Shown here one piece after another: positions 54,278 through 64,000 of a DNA stretch of 64,000 nt. Origin of the DNA: Diaporthe sp. PMI_573 (Eukaryota > Ascomycota > Sordariomycetes > Diaporthales > Diaporthaceae); the NCBI GenBank assembly GCA_021399435.1, contig JAJTUP010000094.1, positions 62,001 through 126,000 of the forward strand, in the 5' to 3' direction. The notes below the pieces were generated by a model. That model was given only the letters and a program-made list of their open reading frames with translations, did not search any database and was not told where the DNA came from. Numbering within the stretch: position 1 is the first letter of the stretch; each line of letters starts with the position of its first letter. Position numbers and translations under genes: made by a program.

Positions 54278-54928
54278 CCCCCGGTCGGTGTTGTACCGTT
54301 CACGACCTGATCCGGGGTAGCCTTGACAGCTTGTGTCGAGCTGAACTGGAATACTTGGTCTCCTCCACTGTCCAGCGGCTCGATTGTTATCAGCAAGGCG
54401 CTCCCGCCTGCGCTTTTAGCAGGTCAGCAACGCTCGACCCTGAGCTGCGGGCTGTTGGTGCCGCCACCGTGGCGGATACGGTGACAACAACGGCGAAAAT
54501 TCTGGATGCTTTCAACTCGGAAGACTTTTCTTGCTTGTACTAGGATCTACAAGGATCACGACCTTGGAGAGGTCGAATTTATTTGTAGAAGGTGGCGCTA
54601 GGAAGGTTGCAAAGTTGCACTCGGTTAATAGTTGGAGACATACACCAGGGCTCTGGTGACTTGAAGCAAGGCGTTTCTTATATACATAGCCTTCATATGC
54701 ATAGACCGGAGCAGATCGCTGCACTCGACCGGAGTCAAACAGCTTCTTTATCACATGAAAGGTGTTGATGACAGGAGAAGCGCTTAGTTGTAAACCTGTT
54801 CACTGTCTAGTTGACAAGCGTGCCTCGCGTGCACCATAAACGGCTCCAATCGTGCTGTAAAGCCTCGAAGCGGGAAGCAGTAGCTTTACTCGGCGTACTG
54901 AATTGTCCTGGACCCTCAGTGTCTAATT
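54278..54928. other. Spacer with a possible minus-strand retroelement leader
   Basis: On the minus strand a TATA-like TATGTATATAAG near 54680 precedes a leader and an open frame toward 54300, as in an LTR plus gag start. No domain is recognisable. The right part is the 3' flank of the Rds1-like gene. Confidence 0.3.
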
Positions 54929-56332
54929 CTAACCGGCCTGGTACACACCTAGCGCAGCAACAAATGGATTGATTTGAGTGATGTTGTATGGTGTAACTCT
55001 AATGTTCGAGCCCGTGAGTGCAAGAAACATGGTCCCATTGATGGCTGGGTCACCTGCCCAAGTCGAAACGTTCGGTTGAATGGTACGCGCTGTCCGATTT
55101 TGGAGACAGAGGTCCAGGAGTGGGGAATATGTAACATTGAGTTGTGAGACCCATGCCGCATATTTCGGCTCCCTGACATTGGTTGATGTCACGTAGCTAT
55201 TGTTGGGACCGACAAGTTGACCAGGTTCATCCCAGTGTAAGAAAACCTCACGGCCAGGGTACGAGAGTGGAATGGTGCGGTTTTGGCTGACGGCCGCATC
55301 ACAGCCCTGTAATGGGTCAGTTGCGTTGACGCATAACTCCTTTGAAGGAATGTTGGCCGTGGAGAGTGTGTTGCTCCATCCACCAGTCGTCTCGTTCCAG
55401 GTATCGGAGTTATTGATACGTGCTGGGTTAGGCTGATTGAGAATGTGCAGGGCGGGAAAGTTTTGCCAGATCAGACGTGTTTGATCAGAGGGGCAGCTCG
55501 AGATGTACGGCGCAAGCAGAGTCCAAGCCCAAGATTGCGGAATTCCAGGCGTGTGCCATTCAGGCATGGGGAATTGACCGCCAAACTGTCGAAAGATGAG
55601 TTGTTGGCGAGCCTCGACCGTAATGCTCTGCAACACTAGCTGTGCGGCAGGCCCCGAATTGAGGTGCGGCAAGAAGCCGTATACCCCGGCTTCGCCCCAG
55701 CGCGTGAGTTTCTGGTTGAAGTCGATATACTCACGGACGTTGGAAACGGGATAGTTGTACGTGCACTGCTTTGGCGCCCGAGGACCGAGCATATTTGTTA
55801 TGACTGTGGCGTGGCCAACCTCTTGATCGGCCATGTGTTGAATGAGAAATCTGTCTTCGGCGTTGATCCCGTAGGCTTCAAACTCTTCGTCTGAGTACGT
55901 CGCCAAACCCCAATGGAAAAGGTCCAGCTCGATCCATTCCTGGTAAAGGGCCAAAGCCAAAGACTGGTAGTCAAAGTCGCTTTGGACGCGATATACTGGC
56001 TCAGACCCATTGGTGCCCAGCCCGCCACTGGGCGTGAATGGTGCGGGTTGGTCTCCATGTAGCTTGCCATCGAGTGGATAGTCAAAGGAGCCGCTGGGAG
56101 GAGGCAGTACCGGAATTGAGGGACCGGGGACTGAGGTCGAAATAGCACCAGTGCTGGTTGCCGGCGGACCGGTGTATGGACCATGAGAGGTAACATTAGT
56201 ATGGGATACAGCAGATGGGATGAGTTGTTGTTCTGAAGCAATAGTCGTGTGTTCGTAAAACTGTAGGGGGACTGCTCTCGCCAAGCTCACAAAGCCAACT
56301 AACCCGGTGCAACGGGTGACAACGTGTCTCAT
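54929..56332 (-). CDS. Rds1-like secreted ferritin-like protein
   Basis: Intronless, 467 residues from the ATG at 56332. A short hydrophobic segment in the first 22 residues is probably a signal peptide. A Pro/Ser/Thr-rich stretch to about residue 95 precedes the Ferritin_2 domain, with DYQSLALALYQEWIELDLFHWG and FLIQHMADQEVGHATVIT carrying the Glu/His residues of a ferritin-like four-helix bundle. The second half has many Asn-X-Ser/Thr sites (NNS, NET, NAT, NRT, NVT), fitting a glycosylated wall or secreted protein. Its relative rds1 of fission yeast is induced by stress and starvation. The gene lies intact between two hAT elements. Confidence 0.85.
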   Translation of the reverse strand: MRHVVTRCTGLVGFVSLARAVPLQFYEHTTIASEQQLIPSAVSHTNVTSHGPYTGPPATSTGAISTSVPGPSIPVLPPPSGSFDYPLDGKLHGDQPAPFTPSGGLGTNGSEPVYRVQSDFDYQSLALALYQEWIELDLFHWGLATYSDEEFEAYGINAEDRFLIQHMADQEVGHATVITNMLGPRAPKQCTYNYPVSNVREYIDFNQKLTRWGEAGVYGFLPHLNSGPAAQLVLQSITVEARQQLIFRQFGGQFPMPEWHTPGIPQSWAWTLLAPYISSCPSDQTRLIWQNFPALHILNQPNPARINNSDTWNETTGGWSNTLSTANIPSKELCVNATDPLQGCDAAVSQNRTIPLSYPGREVFLHWDEPGQLVGPNNSYVTSTNVREPKYAAWVSQLNVTYSPLLDLCLQNRTARTIQPNVSTWAGDPAINGTMFLALTGSNIRVTPYNITQINPFVAALGVYQAG

Positions 56333-56867
56333 GATTGGCAGCGGACAAATATGGGTGACGGTTATCTAGGTTAGGCTCTAGGACTCTAAACCAACTTCTA
56401 GGGCAAGGCAAACTGGATTTAAAAGTTATTCAGCTGCCCAAACTAACGCGTATGTGACGCACACGAGCTCACCGAATTACGAATTGTGAGAGCGCGTTCA
56501 AATCGTGGAGACTCAAATGATTGGCGTGACGATTACGTCAACGGATCGTCAACCTCCTTATTCACCGATGCATGGCGGGTACATAGTCATTTATATTCCA
56601 GCCATAATCACGGTAAAAAATGTAACCGACTCAAATCATTGGGTCATTTACTCGTCATCAACGCAACACTATCACTGTTGCATGCGGCGGGAGGGGCAGA
56701 CATCAGTTGAATGACGTGAAATTGACTGTGAACTGGACATCTATTTCGGCATGCGATACCCGATGCTTTCATCACTTTTCAATGTAACTCTACCTAACTT
56801 ACGTCTCTCGCTTATGTAGATGACGCAAATATGTATTGCCATCGTCATCGACTACTGGCCTGTGTCC
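56333..56867. other. Promoter side of the Rds1-like gene
   Basis: No gene seen. It contains the upstream region of the minus-strand gene and the left target site of the next hAT element. Confidence 0.4.
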
Positions 56868-58186
56868 AGGGTTGGAAATCGATCGACTAATCGATTCGAT
56901 CGATTCGATTAATCGATTCGATTTCGATTTCGATCGATCGATCCAACCTGTCAATCGATCGATATCGTATCGATCAAACCTCCAATCGATCGATTTGATC
57001 GCCGATCACCACGTACTTCGGAGGTGTCCCGGGTAGGTTGCGCATGGCAGCTCATAGTATGATACGCGACGAATCTGTCGCCGGACGCGTCTGCCCTGGC
57101 AAGTCGTTCAGGGGCCCCAGGCAGCTACACGCGACGCGTGGCAGCAGGAAATGACCCAACGTATGAGCTGTCCTCTCTGTCTCGTGCCATTTGCAATTCC
57201 GCCAATGCCTGGTTCAATGGACTCTGTACGCGTCGCAACCAGGAATTATCTCGGGTCTTGGCTTGTCCGAGTAGAGTGCAGGTTCGACCTTATCAGCCTC
57301 ACAGCATTCGATTTGACCTCCTCTACACTGTTTGCGGACTCTTCCCATCACTATGGACTCCTTTGAGGACATAGAGGCTGCCTCCTCCACGCCGCCGCCT
57401 TCCGACCTAGAACAGCTTTGGAATCAACTCCCGTCTCGTCAGACCTCAGAATGGAAGAGGACGTATGAGAGAAGCTTAACAACCATCTGGGAAGAGAATT
57501 ACAAGAACAAGGCTCATGGGGCAGATTCTAATGACACTTCAGCAGCTGGGACTACTAGTGCCTTGGACTATATTGAACGTCGACTGGCTTTTAGTCGGTC
57601 ATTGACTACTCCTGACTCTCAAGAGCGACAAGGCCAACGACAACAGCAGTCAGCGGCGATGCCACCACAGGACGAGCTTGATCAGTATCTGTCAGAGCCA
57701 CCGGTTGACAACATCGCATACAAAGCTGACCCAATTGGTTGGTGGAGGGACGTCGGCGTTGTGCGTTTTCCTCGGCTGTCTTATATGGCTGTTGACTTTC
57801 TTACTATCTCATCGTCTTCTGCAGAAACGGAGAGAGACTTCAGCAGTTGCGGGAGGATGGTAACACCACTCAGGTCCCGCCTACGGCGGCATATTGTGGC
57901 CATGGCCCAGTGCCTTCGTTCCTGGAGCAAAGCCGGTATTTATCAGCCGGCTCTTCCTTTTAGTCTCCTTGAAGGGGATAATTGGAGGCAAGTTCTTCAA
58001 TTGGTGGGTAGGATTACCGTAGATAGTAACAACGAAGATCAGCATTGATCGATTTGGTCGCCGATCGACGTCGATCGATCGATTTGAATTAGTGATCGAT
58101 CGATATCGATCGATTGAAGGTGACGATCGATATAAATCGATCAATCAGGGCTCGGAATCGATCTGTACGATCGATTTCCAACTCTG
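56868..58186 (+). mobile_element. Short hAT element that encodes only the C-terminal domain
   Basis: 1319 bp. The left end is CAGGGTTGGAAATCGATCGA and the right end, inverted, CAGAGTTGGAAATCGATCGT. The flanks carry CCTGTGTC (56860-56867) and CCTGTCTC (58187-58194), an 8-bp target duplication with one difference. The subterminal regions are made of ATCGATCGAT motifs. Size, ends and duplication show a unit that was moved as such, with a transposase supplied by another copy. Confidence 0.88.
57353..58048 (+). CDS. Stand-alone hAT dimerisation-domain protein
   Basis: The first ATG in frame is at 57353 and gives 231 residues without interruption. The start is acidic and Ser-rich. A helical stretch EQLWNQLPSRQTSEWKRTYE and a linker lead to DPIGWWRDVGVVRFPRLSYM and ISSSSAETERDFSSCGRMVT, the hAT C-terminal dimerisation block, in which the usual Cys-Glu-Arg is Thr-Glu-Arg. 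The BED finger and the first two catalytic Asp blocks are absent from the element. The product could bind a full transposase as a partner or inhibitor, or be a leftover of internal deletion. The frame is remarkably clean for a leftover. Confidence 0.8.
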   Translation: MDSFEDIEAASSTPPPSDLEQLWNQLPSRQTSEWKRTYERSLTTIWEENYKNKAHGADSNDTSAAGTTSALDYIERRLAFSRSLTTPDSQERQGQRQQQSAAMPPQDELDQYLSEPPVDNIAYKADPIGWWRDVGVVRFPRLSYMAVDFLTISSSSAETERDFSSCGRMVTPLRSRLRRHIVAMAQCLRSWSKAGIYQPALPFSLLEGDNWRQVLQLVGRITVDSNNEDQH

Positions 58187-58708
58187 CCTGTCTCGTCTCG
58201 TCAGCACCGCTCTCTCTCCAGAAGCTTTCTCATTCGGTACGACGGCCACCTGCATAGTAAGCCAATGAGAGGAAATGACTTTCAACTAAAAATTCTTGAT
58301 TGAATACGGTGTGACCCATCATTTGATAGTTTGATAGTGAAGGACATCGTGTCGCATTTCCAGCTACGCTAAAAGGGAATGCGCACTCCGCTAGAACGTA
58401 GTGCAAATATTGTAGATATCCTGAATGTGACACATCGTAACAGAGGGTCGTTGGAAGATGGAGCCAAAATTTCCAGCAGTCGGAACCACGCAGTATGCCG
58501 TCATGTTCAAGCAACTGAATTAGCTCAAACTGGCTATAAAATCTCGAACTTTTGGACAATGAACTACATGTAAACCACCGTTGTCCTCAATTTTTCTGGC
58601 AATATTGAAAGAATGCTCTCACGCACCACAACATTTCGTCAACTTCAGATCACCCTCAAGTCACAGATATCGGCCACATCGTGAAGTGGTTTCAGGTCAA
58701 TTACCACA
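58187..58708. other. Upstream region of the hemerythrin gene
   Basis: No gene seen. The stretch 58187-58194 is the right target duplication of the short hAT element. Confidence 0.4.
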
Positions 58709-59343
58709 ATGCATAGCATCTCTGACGTCATCATCAAGGACCACCGTGAACTGGAGACGTACTACAATGAGGTCCTGAGCACGTCGGATCTTGATCACCA
58801 AGAGCGCTATGGAAACCAGTTTGTCTGGGAGCTTGCTCGCCACTCAGTAGGCGAGGAGCTGGTCGTTTACCCGGCGTTTGAAAAATACCTGGGACCTACG
58901 GGGAAAATGCGCGCTGACGAGGACAAAGAGGAGCATAACAAGGTTCTTGACCATCTCTCTCAATAAGGAAACTTGAAGCTGATTATCCCCAGGTCAAAGA
59001 GCTCCTCAAACAGTTCCAGCAGATGAACCCTAAGGACTACGAGTATAGGCCCAAACTCAAAGAAATATGGACCCTGCTCTCTCCACACATCGAGACCGAG
59101 GAGAGCGGCGATTTGCCTGCTCTTGAAAAGGCTCTCCAGGAGCACGCTGGGGAGTCGGAGGCAATGGCAAAAAGCTTCAACAGGACCAAAATGTTCGTTC
59201 CCACTCGAAGCCACCCGAGCGCGGGTGAGAACCCCATGTTCGAAAGCGCAGCTGGTTTGATGGCTGCTCCTATCGATCGTCTGGCGGACATGTTCAGGAA
59301 GTTCCCGGAGCAGCCTGACTCAGCGAACGGAGGCTCGCGTTAA
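58709..59343 (+). CDS. HHE hemerythrin-domain protein
   Basis: Exons 58709-58942 and 58993-59343 with a 50-bp intron (GTTCTT...CCCCAG) give 194 residues. The weak donor is chosen because it joins EEHNK to VKELLKQF, as expected in the family; reading through would stop after 85 codons. Histidine/glutamate motifs of the four-helix HHE fold are visible: KDHRELE, ARHSVGEELVVYP, DKEEHNK and LSPHIETEE. A conserved tail SFNRTKMFVPTRSHP...PIDRLADMFRKFP follows. Such proteins bind di-iron and are linked to oxygen or nitric-oxide sensing. Location is probably cytosolic as no targeting signal is seen. Confidence 0.85.
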
Positions 59344-59817
59344 GTTGATGGCAGGAATTGGGGATGTTCACTTCCCGTTGTGGAGAGTGGCCCTGTCTTT
59401 AATCAGCTATGTGTGCATTGGTTTGAACATGAGAGAATGTTAACTTGAGTTTTGGGGATCAGAGGTTTAGCTGCTCCCTTCCCGCGCACGTTGATTTCTG
59501 ATTCCCTTGTGTTTTGACCCGAAACCATTCAACGCAGCATACGCCATCATGATTTTCTCTCATTGTATTATGAAATATGAAGCAATATCCTGTTGAAAAT
59601 TCTTGGTAATCCCGGTTAAAAGGCTTTTGGTTTCGAGTTTATTGCGCAAAATTATCCATCACATTGACAAGACGTCAATGTCAGAGTTAGAGCATAGTGC
59701 AACATCTGACAAACCAATGAATTGTCGCATCAGAGTAAGCTTTTCTAGAATGTCCATAAACGATGTTGTCAATAACTATACACATGCTAATGCTATTAGA
59801 ATTCTATCTGCAACGTC
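59344..59817. other. Convergent intergenic region
   Basis: 3' flanks of the hemerythrin gene and of the split dehydrogenase gene. No gene seen. Confidence 0.5.
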
Positions 59818-60318
59818 TTACTCCGACTTCCAGTCAATTAGTGCATCATTTCCCAGTTTCTCTTTGATCATGCTCTCCGACAACTTCCACAGAGCAGTGC
59901 CCAAGTCTCGGTCAGACGCTTGAGAACTTTCCTTTCCTTCCTTTCCAGGGTCAATGTAGTAATAACCATTCTGCTTCTTCTCCGCAATTTCTGGCGCGGT
60001 CAAGGCCCAAAGCGCGACGTAGGAGCCTTGTTCGACGTCTCGTCCAATCGTTTGCATGACAGAGGAGATGAGCTTGCCCGTCACACCTGGATAAGCATCT
60101 TTCCACTGCTCTTGCATGTTGGTGTTCACCTGAAGGCACTGTTAGTCATTGGATTCCGACTGAAAGAGTATTGTGAGCTTACTGTTCCGGGGTGGACCGA
60201 GAGTGCGATGTTGTCGTCGCTGGTTGGTTTAATTACTCTCTCCAGAAGCCCATACTTTATGAAGAGTATCTGGGCTAGTTTAGTTCTTCCGTAAAGTTGG
60301 GTTGGGTCAAGTTCAGAG

Positions 60319-63190
60319 CAGTGATCGGAATGGTCCGGTATGAGTTGGTATTGGTATGGTATATACCGCCAAGACTTGGTATGGTTTGAGGAAATCTCAA
60401 TACCATGGTATTACCGGTATACCAGGTCATACCGGTAACGCTAAAAATAGGCCGAGGTAATGATCCCTGTGGAGCCAATTATCTGACACCACACTATGCC
60501 AACAGGCACCACAGCTGTCATCACTGCTTGGACCTGCCTCTTAAGGAATCTCATTGCCACAATTATGGAGAATACCCCGCAGTCTCCGCTGCCAAGAGGC
60601 CAGGACCATATCACCTATAATTATAGGCAGAAGAACCGCGGACAGCGGAGAGCAGAGTCAACCAACAATTCAATCAATCACACCCATTCATTCTGACACA
60701 TCGTAGGGTACGATAGCCTGCAATCATTATCCATGGGATCTCCATTTCCAACATCGCCGTCCTCGTTGACGACGCGTTCAACGTCAATATCTCTCAATAC
60801 TCCTACGTCATCGCCTGCTCCGACATTACCTTTCTCGACGCCATCACCTGCTCCTGTTCAATATCCCGAACCTCCGGATGAGTTCGTCCAAGACCACATC
60901 ACATACCTGAATCGCGCCAAGACCACAAAGGCAGCTCGTCCAGGCTCATCACATGTATGGAAGTATGGTCTTCATTACATCCGAGACAGTGATAAGAAAG
61001 AGGTGTACTACTGTCACGAGTGTACAGTCGGAAAGTATAAGCAAGAGCTATTTGTTATCAACGGCACATCTGGAGTGAGAAATCATCTTGAACAGAAGCA
61101 CCAGATTGATCCCCAGAGTGGTATCAGGAAACACAGTTCGACACGGAAGTCTGTACTGGAGCAGCAGAAGAGCGCGGCTGCTACGAATGCCTTCTTCTGG
61201 AAAGACTCAATTGAGAAGTTCAAAGAGCTGCTCATTCGTTGGATTGTGTACTGCCATATTGCGTTCTTTCAATTAGAAAATCAGTATTTCCGAGAACTAC
61301 TCTTCTTTTTGAATCCGTCACTACTCAACCACCTCCCCAAGGCAGCGAGAACTATTCGAAATTGGGTTATTGAAGCCTTTCGGTCGAAGAAGCAACGGCT
61401 CAGAGAGGACCTCCAGCGCTCGCGGAGTAGAATCTCCATCTCCTTTGATCTTTGGACTTCGCCAAACCCTTACGCGATTCTAGGCGTCGTCGCCATGTGG
61501 ATAGACACTTCTGGCAGGCGACAAACGACCGTTTTAGGTATACGACGTGTGTACGGCGAACACACGGGCGAGAATCTTGGATCAGTCGTTCTTGGATTGC
61601 TGGAAGAATATGACATTGGTGGAGACCAGATTGGATACTTCATGCTGGATAATGCCTCATCGAATGATACCGCTGTTGAATTCATACTCAAGGAGCTCTG
61701 CTCATGGATGAACTCGAAACAACGTCGCCATCGCCGACTTCGCTGCTTGGGCCACATTGTCAACCTCTGCTGCCAGGCGTTTCTCATGGGTCGGAACTGT
61801 GAGAAGCATTTAGCAAAGCTTGAAAAGCACTATCAACGCGGAGACTATGCAAAGGTGGAAGAGCTCTGGAAAAAATTTGGATGTTTAGGTCGGCTTCACA
61901 ACCTCGTACGATACATTAGGCTAACTCCACAACGCCGTGAGGAGTTTGCTGCAATCATTATCGGCGGAGATCTCTCTGAATTCGATGGGCTCGAGCTTAT
62001 CCAGAACAACTCGACACGCTGGAATTCATGGTTTCATTCAATTACGCGGGCGTTGAATGTTCGGGAACGTTTAGAGATCTTCTCAGCTCGCCATGTACCT
62101 GGGAAAGGCTCTCATGGGATTTCGAACTTCAAGCTCGATGGACAGCACTGGTTCGAGCTTGAAAAGGTTGAGCTTGCTCTAAAAGACTTCTACGCCGCAA
62201 CTTTGCTTTCTGAGGGAAAAAAGACGTCCCTCGCTGACTGGTTTTCGACTTTGGACTGCCTTCTTCGAGAAATAAACGAGACAAAAGACCATTATTATAA
62301 CATCCACGCCGAAGACGACAATAACTTCACATGGAAGTACCTCCAAAGTTGCGCAGATGCTGCGTGGTCCAAATGCGAGGAGTATTACAATAACCAGCAG
62401 CTGAATTGGCAGAATCGATTCCCCGAAGATACTGATCTTCCACCAGCGTACTATGCAGCCCAAATACTCGATCCATATCGAAAGTGGGCATGGTTCAGGC
62501 AAGAATGGGTTCTCCAAGGCGACGAAGAAAAAAAGAAGTGGTTTGATAATGCACAATCGGCGGTGAAACAGCTCTGGGAGACAGAGTATAAGGGAAGGTA
62601 CCCTGTTGAGATGCTACCACCGCAAGTCCGGAAGGAGAGAGATCCTGACCCAGCGTTTGATCGCCAGAGGGAACACAAGCGCATTCGAATAGACGCCCCG
62701 GTCTCTACAACTGATTTGTATGAGCAATATATTTCTACCGACCGGCTCCATGACGAAGAGGCAGGTTGCGACGAGGCCATTGCGTACTGGCTATCCCGTT
62801 ATGACTCCCAAAGAGACCTCGCTCGCTTCGCTCTGGATCTGTTTGCGATCTCACCTATGTCAGATGAGTGCGAACGGCTTTTTAGTAGCGCAAAGCTTAC
62901 TATAGTTGATCGCCGTGGTAAGCTGAAGGCAGATATCATAGAGGCTTGTGAGTGTCTCCGGGCCTGGTATGGAAAGCGCCAGGTTGAGGATAGCAGTGAT
63001 AGCGAGGATAGTGAAGTAGAGCTAATACATTACCTCTCTTCTTTCTACAACATCATCTTCTTAGCAAGTCTTGGCAGTCTTGGCGGTATTGCTGGTCTTA
63101 CCGGTAAGACCATACCGGTTATTATGTAAGCAGCTGGTATGGTATGGTTTGACCTCCATACCATACCATACCGGACCATTCCGATCACTG
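60319..63190 (+). mobile_element. Complete hAT transposon with perfect target duplication
   Basis: 2872 bp with 24-bp identical inverted ends that begin CAGTGATCGGAATGGTCCGG. The flanks carry GTTCAGAG on both sides (60311-60318 and 63191-63198), a perfect 8-bp duplication. Subterminal regions are rich in GGTATGGTAT motifs on both sides. The single gene inside is intact. All features indicate a recent insertion. Confidence 0.96.
60733..63129 (+). CDS. hAT transposase, intact
   Basis: ATG at 60733, 798 residues, no intron and no interruption. After a Ser/Thr/Pro-rich N-terminus a BED zinc finger follows (YYCHECTVGKYK...VRNHLEQKHQI, about residues 92-125). The RNase-H-like core has ISFDLWTSPNP (first Asp), GYFMLDNASSND (second Asp), RRLRCLGHIVNLC and GRLHNLVRYIR. 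The inserted helical domain has NNSTRWNSWF and AAQILDPYRKWAWF. The C-terminal dimerisation block ISPMSDECERLFSSAK carries the catalytic Glu. The enzyme should bind its subterminal motifs and cut at the 24-bp ends. The last 40 residues, Ser/Asp/Glu-rich then hydrophobic, are partly encoded by the terminal repeat. Confidence 0.95.
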   Translation: MGSPFPTSPSSLTTRSTSISLNTPTSSPAPTLPFSTPSPAPVQYPEPPDEFVQDHITYLNRAKTTKAARPGSSHVWKYGLHYIRDSDKKEVYYCHECTVGKYKQELFVINGTSGVRNHLEQKHQIDPQSGIRKHSSTRKSVLEQQKSAAATNAFFWKDSIEKFKELLIRWIVYCHIAFFQLENQYFRELLFFLNPSLLNHLPKAARTIRNWVIEAFRSKKQRLREDLQRSRSRISISFDLWTSPNPYAILGVVAMWIDTSGRRQTTVLGIRRVYGEHTGENLGSVVLGLLEEYDIGGDQIGYFMLDNASSNDTAVEFILKELCSWMNSKQRRHRRLRCLGHIVNLCCQAFLMGRNCEKHLAKLEKHYQRGDYAKVEELWKKFGCLGRLHNLVRYIRLTPQRREEFAAIIIGGDLSEFDGLELIQNNSTRWNSWFHSITRALNVRERLEIFSARHVPGKGSHGISNFKLDGQHWFELEKVELALKDFYAATLLSEGKKTSLADWFSTLDCLLREINETKDHYYNIHAEDDNNFTWKYLQSCADAAWSKCEEYYNNQQLNWQNRFPEDTDLPPAYYAAQILDPYRKWAWFRQEWVLQGDEEKKKWFDNAQSAVKQLWETEYKGRYPVEMLPPQVRKERDPDPAFDRQREHKRIRIDAPVSTTDLYEQYISTDRLHDEEAGCDEAIAYWLSRYDSQRDLARFALDLFAISPMSDECERLFSSAKLTIVDRRGKLKADIIEACECLRAWYGKRQVEDSSDSEDSEVELIHYLSSFYNIIFLASLGSLGGIAGLTGKTIPVIM

Positions 63191-64000
63191 GTTCAGAGTT
63201 ATTAATCTCGTCCAAACTCTCGAACCGCGTATCTGAAGGTGCAGCCCGATGGACCTCACTGGCAACGGCGACGACTCTCGGAGCAAGAACTCCAGGCATG
63301 AGGCTGGTCTTACGTATGAGTGGCCATAACTGATTCGTCGCATAGTACTGGCCCAGATAGTTGACCCCAAAGTGTCGATCGATTCCGTCCGAGTCGAGCC
63401 CAAACGAATTCGTGTTGATACCGGCGGAGAGCACCAAGAAGTTGAGGCGGCCAAGAGAGTCTCGCAAATCGGAGAAGACAGACCGGACTTGGCTGAGATT
63501 GCCCATGTCGCACTCCTTCCAATCAATGTCGGCGTCAGAGTACTCGTCCTTGATTTGTGAGATGGCTTCCTGTCCCTGCTCTTCCTTGCGATTGACCATG
63601 ATCACCTTGCACCCAGCTTTCGCCAGAGCTCGACTGATTTCATAGCCAATGCCTAAAGCGCCGCCAGTGACGACGGCGGTTCGGCCGACTAGGTTGTCGG
63701 GTTGAACTTCAGCTGGTCCAATAACTTGGTGTAGAGCGGACTGCATTTTTGCGAGAAACTGTTGGAGTATAGGAATAAAGCTGCGATGCGTCCTGAATTG
63801 ACTTCTCCATTGCATCCATGGAGCCACATACTTATAGCAAAATTCGGCATTCAATGAGCTCGCGCAAGGACCATAGGCTGTGTATGTCGATAATCCAAAA
63901 TTCATGAGGATTACATCTACCTGACGTCATCCTGGAATCACTCGCTGCCCTAGTTATAACATGGGAATCAGTTGTCGTCATAATACATCAACCATTCGCC

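Larger units (their letters stand above)
59818..63905 (-). pseudogene. Short-chain dehydrogenase/reductase gene split by a hAT element
   Basis: The 5' part (63905-63191) holds the NAD(P)-binding start TGGALGIGYEIS and the NYLGQYY block. The 3' part (60310-59818) holds the active-site YGRTK, the block LSVHPGT, a 53-bp intron (60130-60182, GTAAGC...TTCAG, branch GACTAAC) and the C-terminus. The two parts are separated by the intact hAT element and one copy of GTTCAGAG; ignoring these the frame is continuous, about 384 residues. Downstream ATGs at residues 31 and 54 are also possible starts. The pattern is that of retinol-dehydrogenase-like fungal SDRs. As it stands the gene reads into the transposon after about 239 residues and should be inactive. 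Confidence 0.88.

Noticed and set aside
1..64000. CRISPR arrays, rRNA operons or bacterial operons
   Set aside because: No spaced direct repeats, no rRNA sequence; genes are spliced and of fungal type.

Overview
The window looks like nuclear DNA of a filamentous ascomycete (Pezizomycotina). Genes are split by short GT-AG introns of about 45-125 bp with CTRAY-type branch sites. The protein families are fungal: a Zn(II)2Cys6 regulator, an Rds1-type ferritin-like protein, an HHE hemerythrin protein, a CmcJ/AsaB-type oxidoreductase, an NB-ARC receptor remnant and a small dsRNA-binding protein. The transposons are also of fungal type: hAT, pogo/Tigger, Helitron, Crypton and Ty3/gypsy. The species cannot be named from the sequence.

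This is an accessory, transposon-rich region in which host genes are islands. Left part (0.6-13.6 kb): a 5'-truncated hAT remnant, an HNH-nuclease gene, a mitochondrial HMG-box gene, a second decayed hAT, a 0.9-kb island with the 5' ends of a sirtuin gene and a DNA-ligase gene pointing away from each other, and a three-exon gene for a 782-residue acidic protein of unknown function. From 13.6 to 18.9 kb a Helitron replicase/helicase is fused in frame to the 5' half of a ferric-reductase-like gene. From 19 to 27.3 kb there is an unknown ORF, a pogo-type remnant, a long region without recognisable genes, and a five-exon zinc-cluster regulator.

From 28.2 to 36.1 kb there is a nested stack. A broken NB-ARC gene abuts LTR-like repeats. 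A DUF659-type hAT gene is then cut twice: once by a complete Tigger element (29286-31610, 172-bp terminal inverted repeats, TA duplication), and once by a GC-rich insertion with a decayed Crypton recombinase. From 36 to 51 kb lie gene fragments (CmcJ-like, class II aldolase 5' stub, C2H2 fragment), a tiny intact dsRBD gene, a dead secreted-protein gene and a gypsy gag-pol fragment.

From 51.4 to 64 kb three hAT elements alternate with host genes. One is nearly intact with a single frameshift (51.4-54.3 kb). One is a 1.3-kb element that encodes only the C-terminal hAT domain but has good inverted repeats and a 7/8 target duplication (56.9-58.2 kb). One is fully intact with a perfect 8-bp duplication and splits a short-chain dehydrogenase gene (60.3-63.2 kb). 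Rds1-like and hemerythrin-like genes lie between them. At least two elements (29.3-31.6 and 60.3-63.2 kb) look recent enough to have been active lately. No single operon-like or novel defence system is evident. The most unusual objects are the domain-only hAT element, the ferric reductase/Helitron fusion, the sirtuin/ligase 5'-end island and the nested stack.
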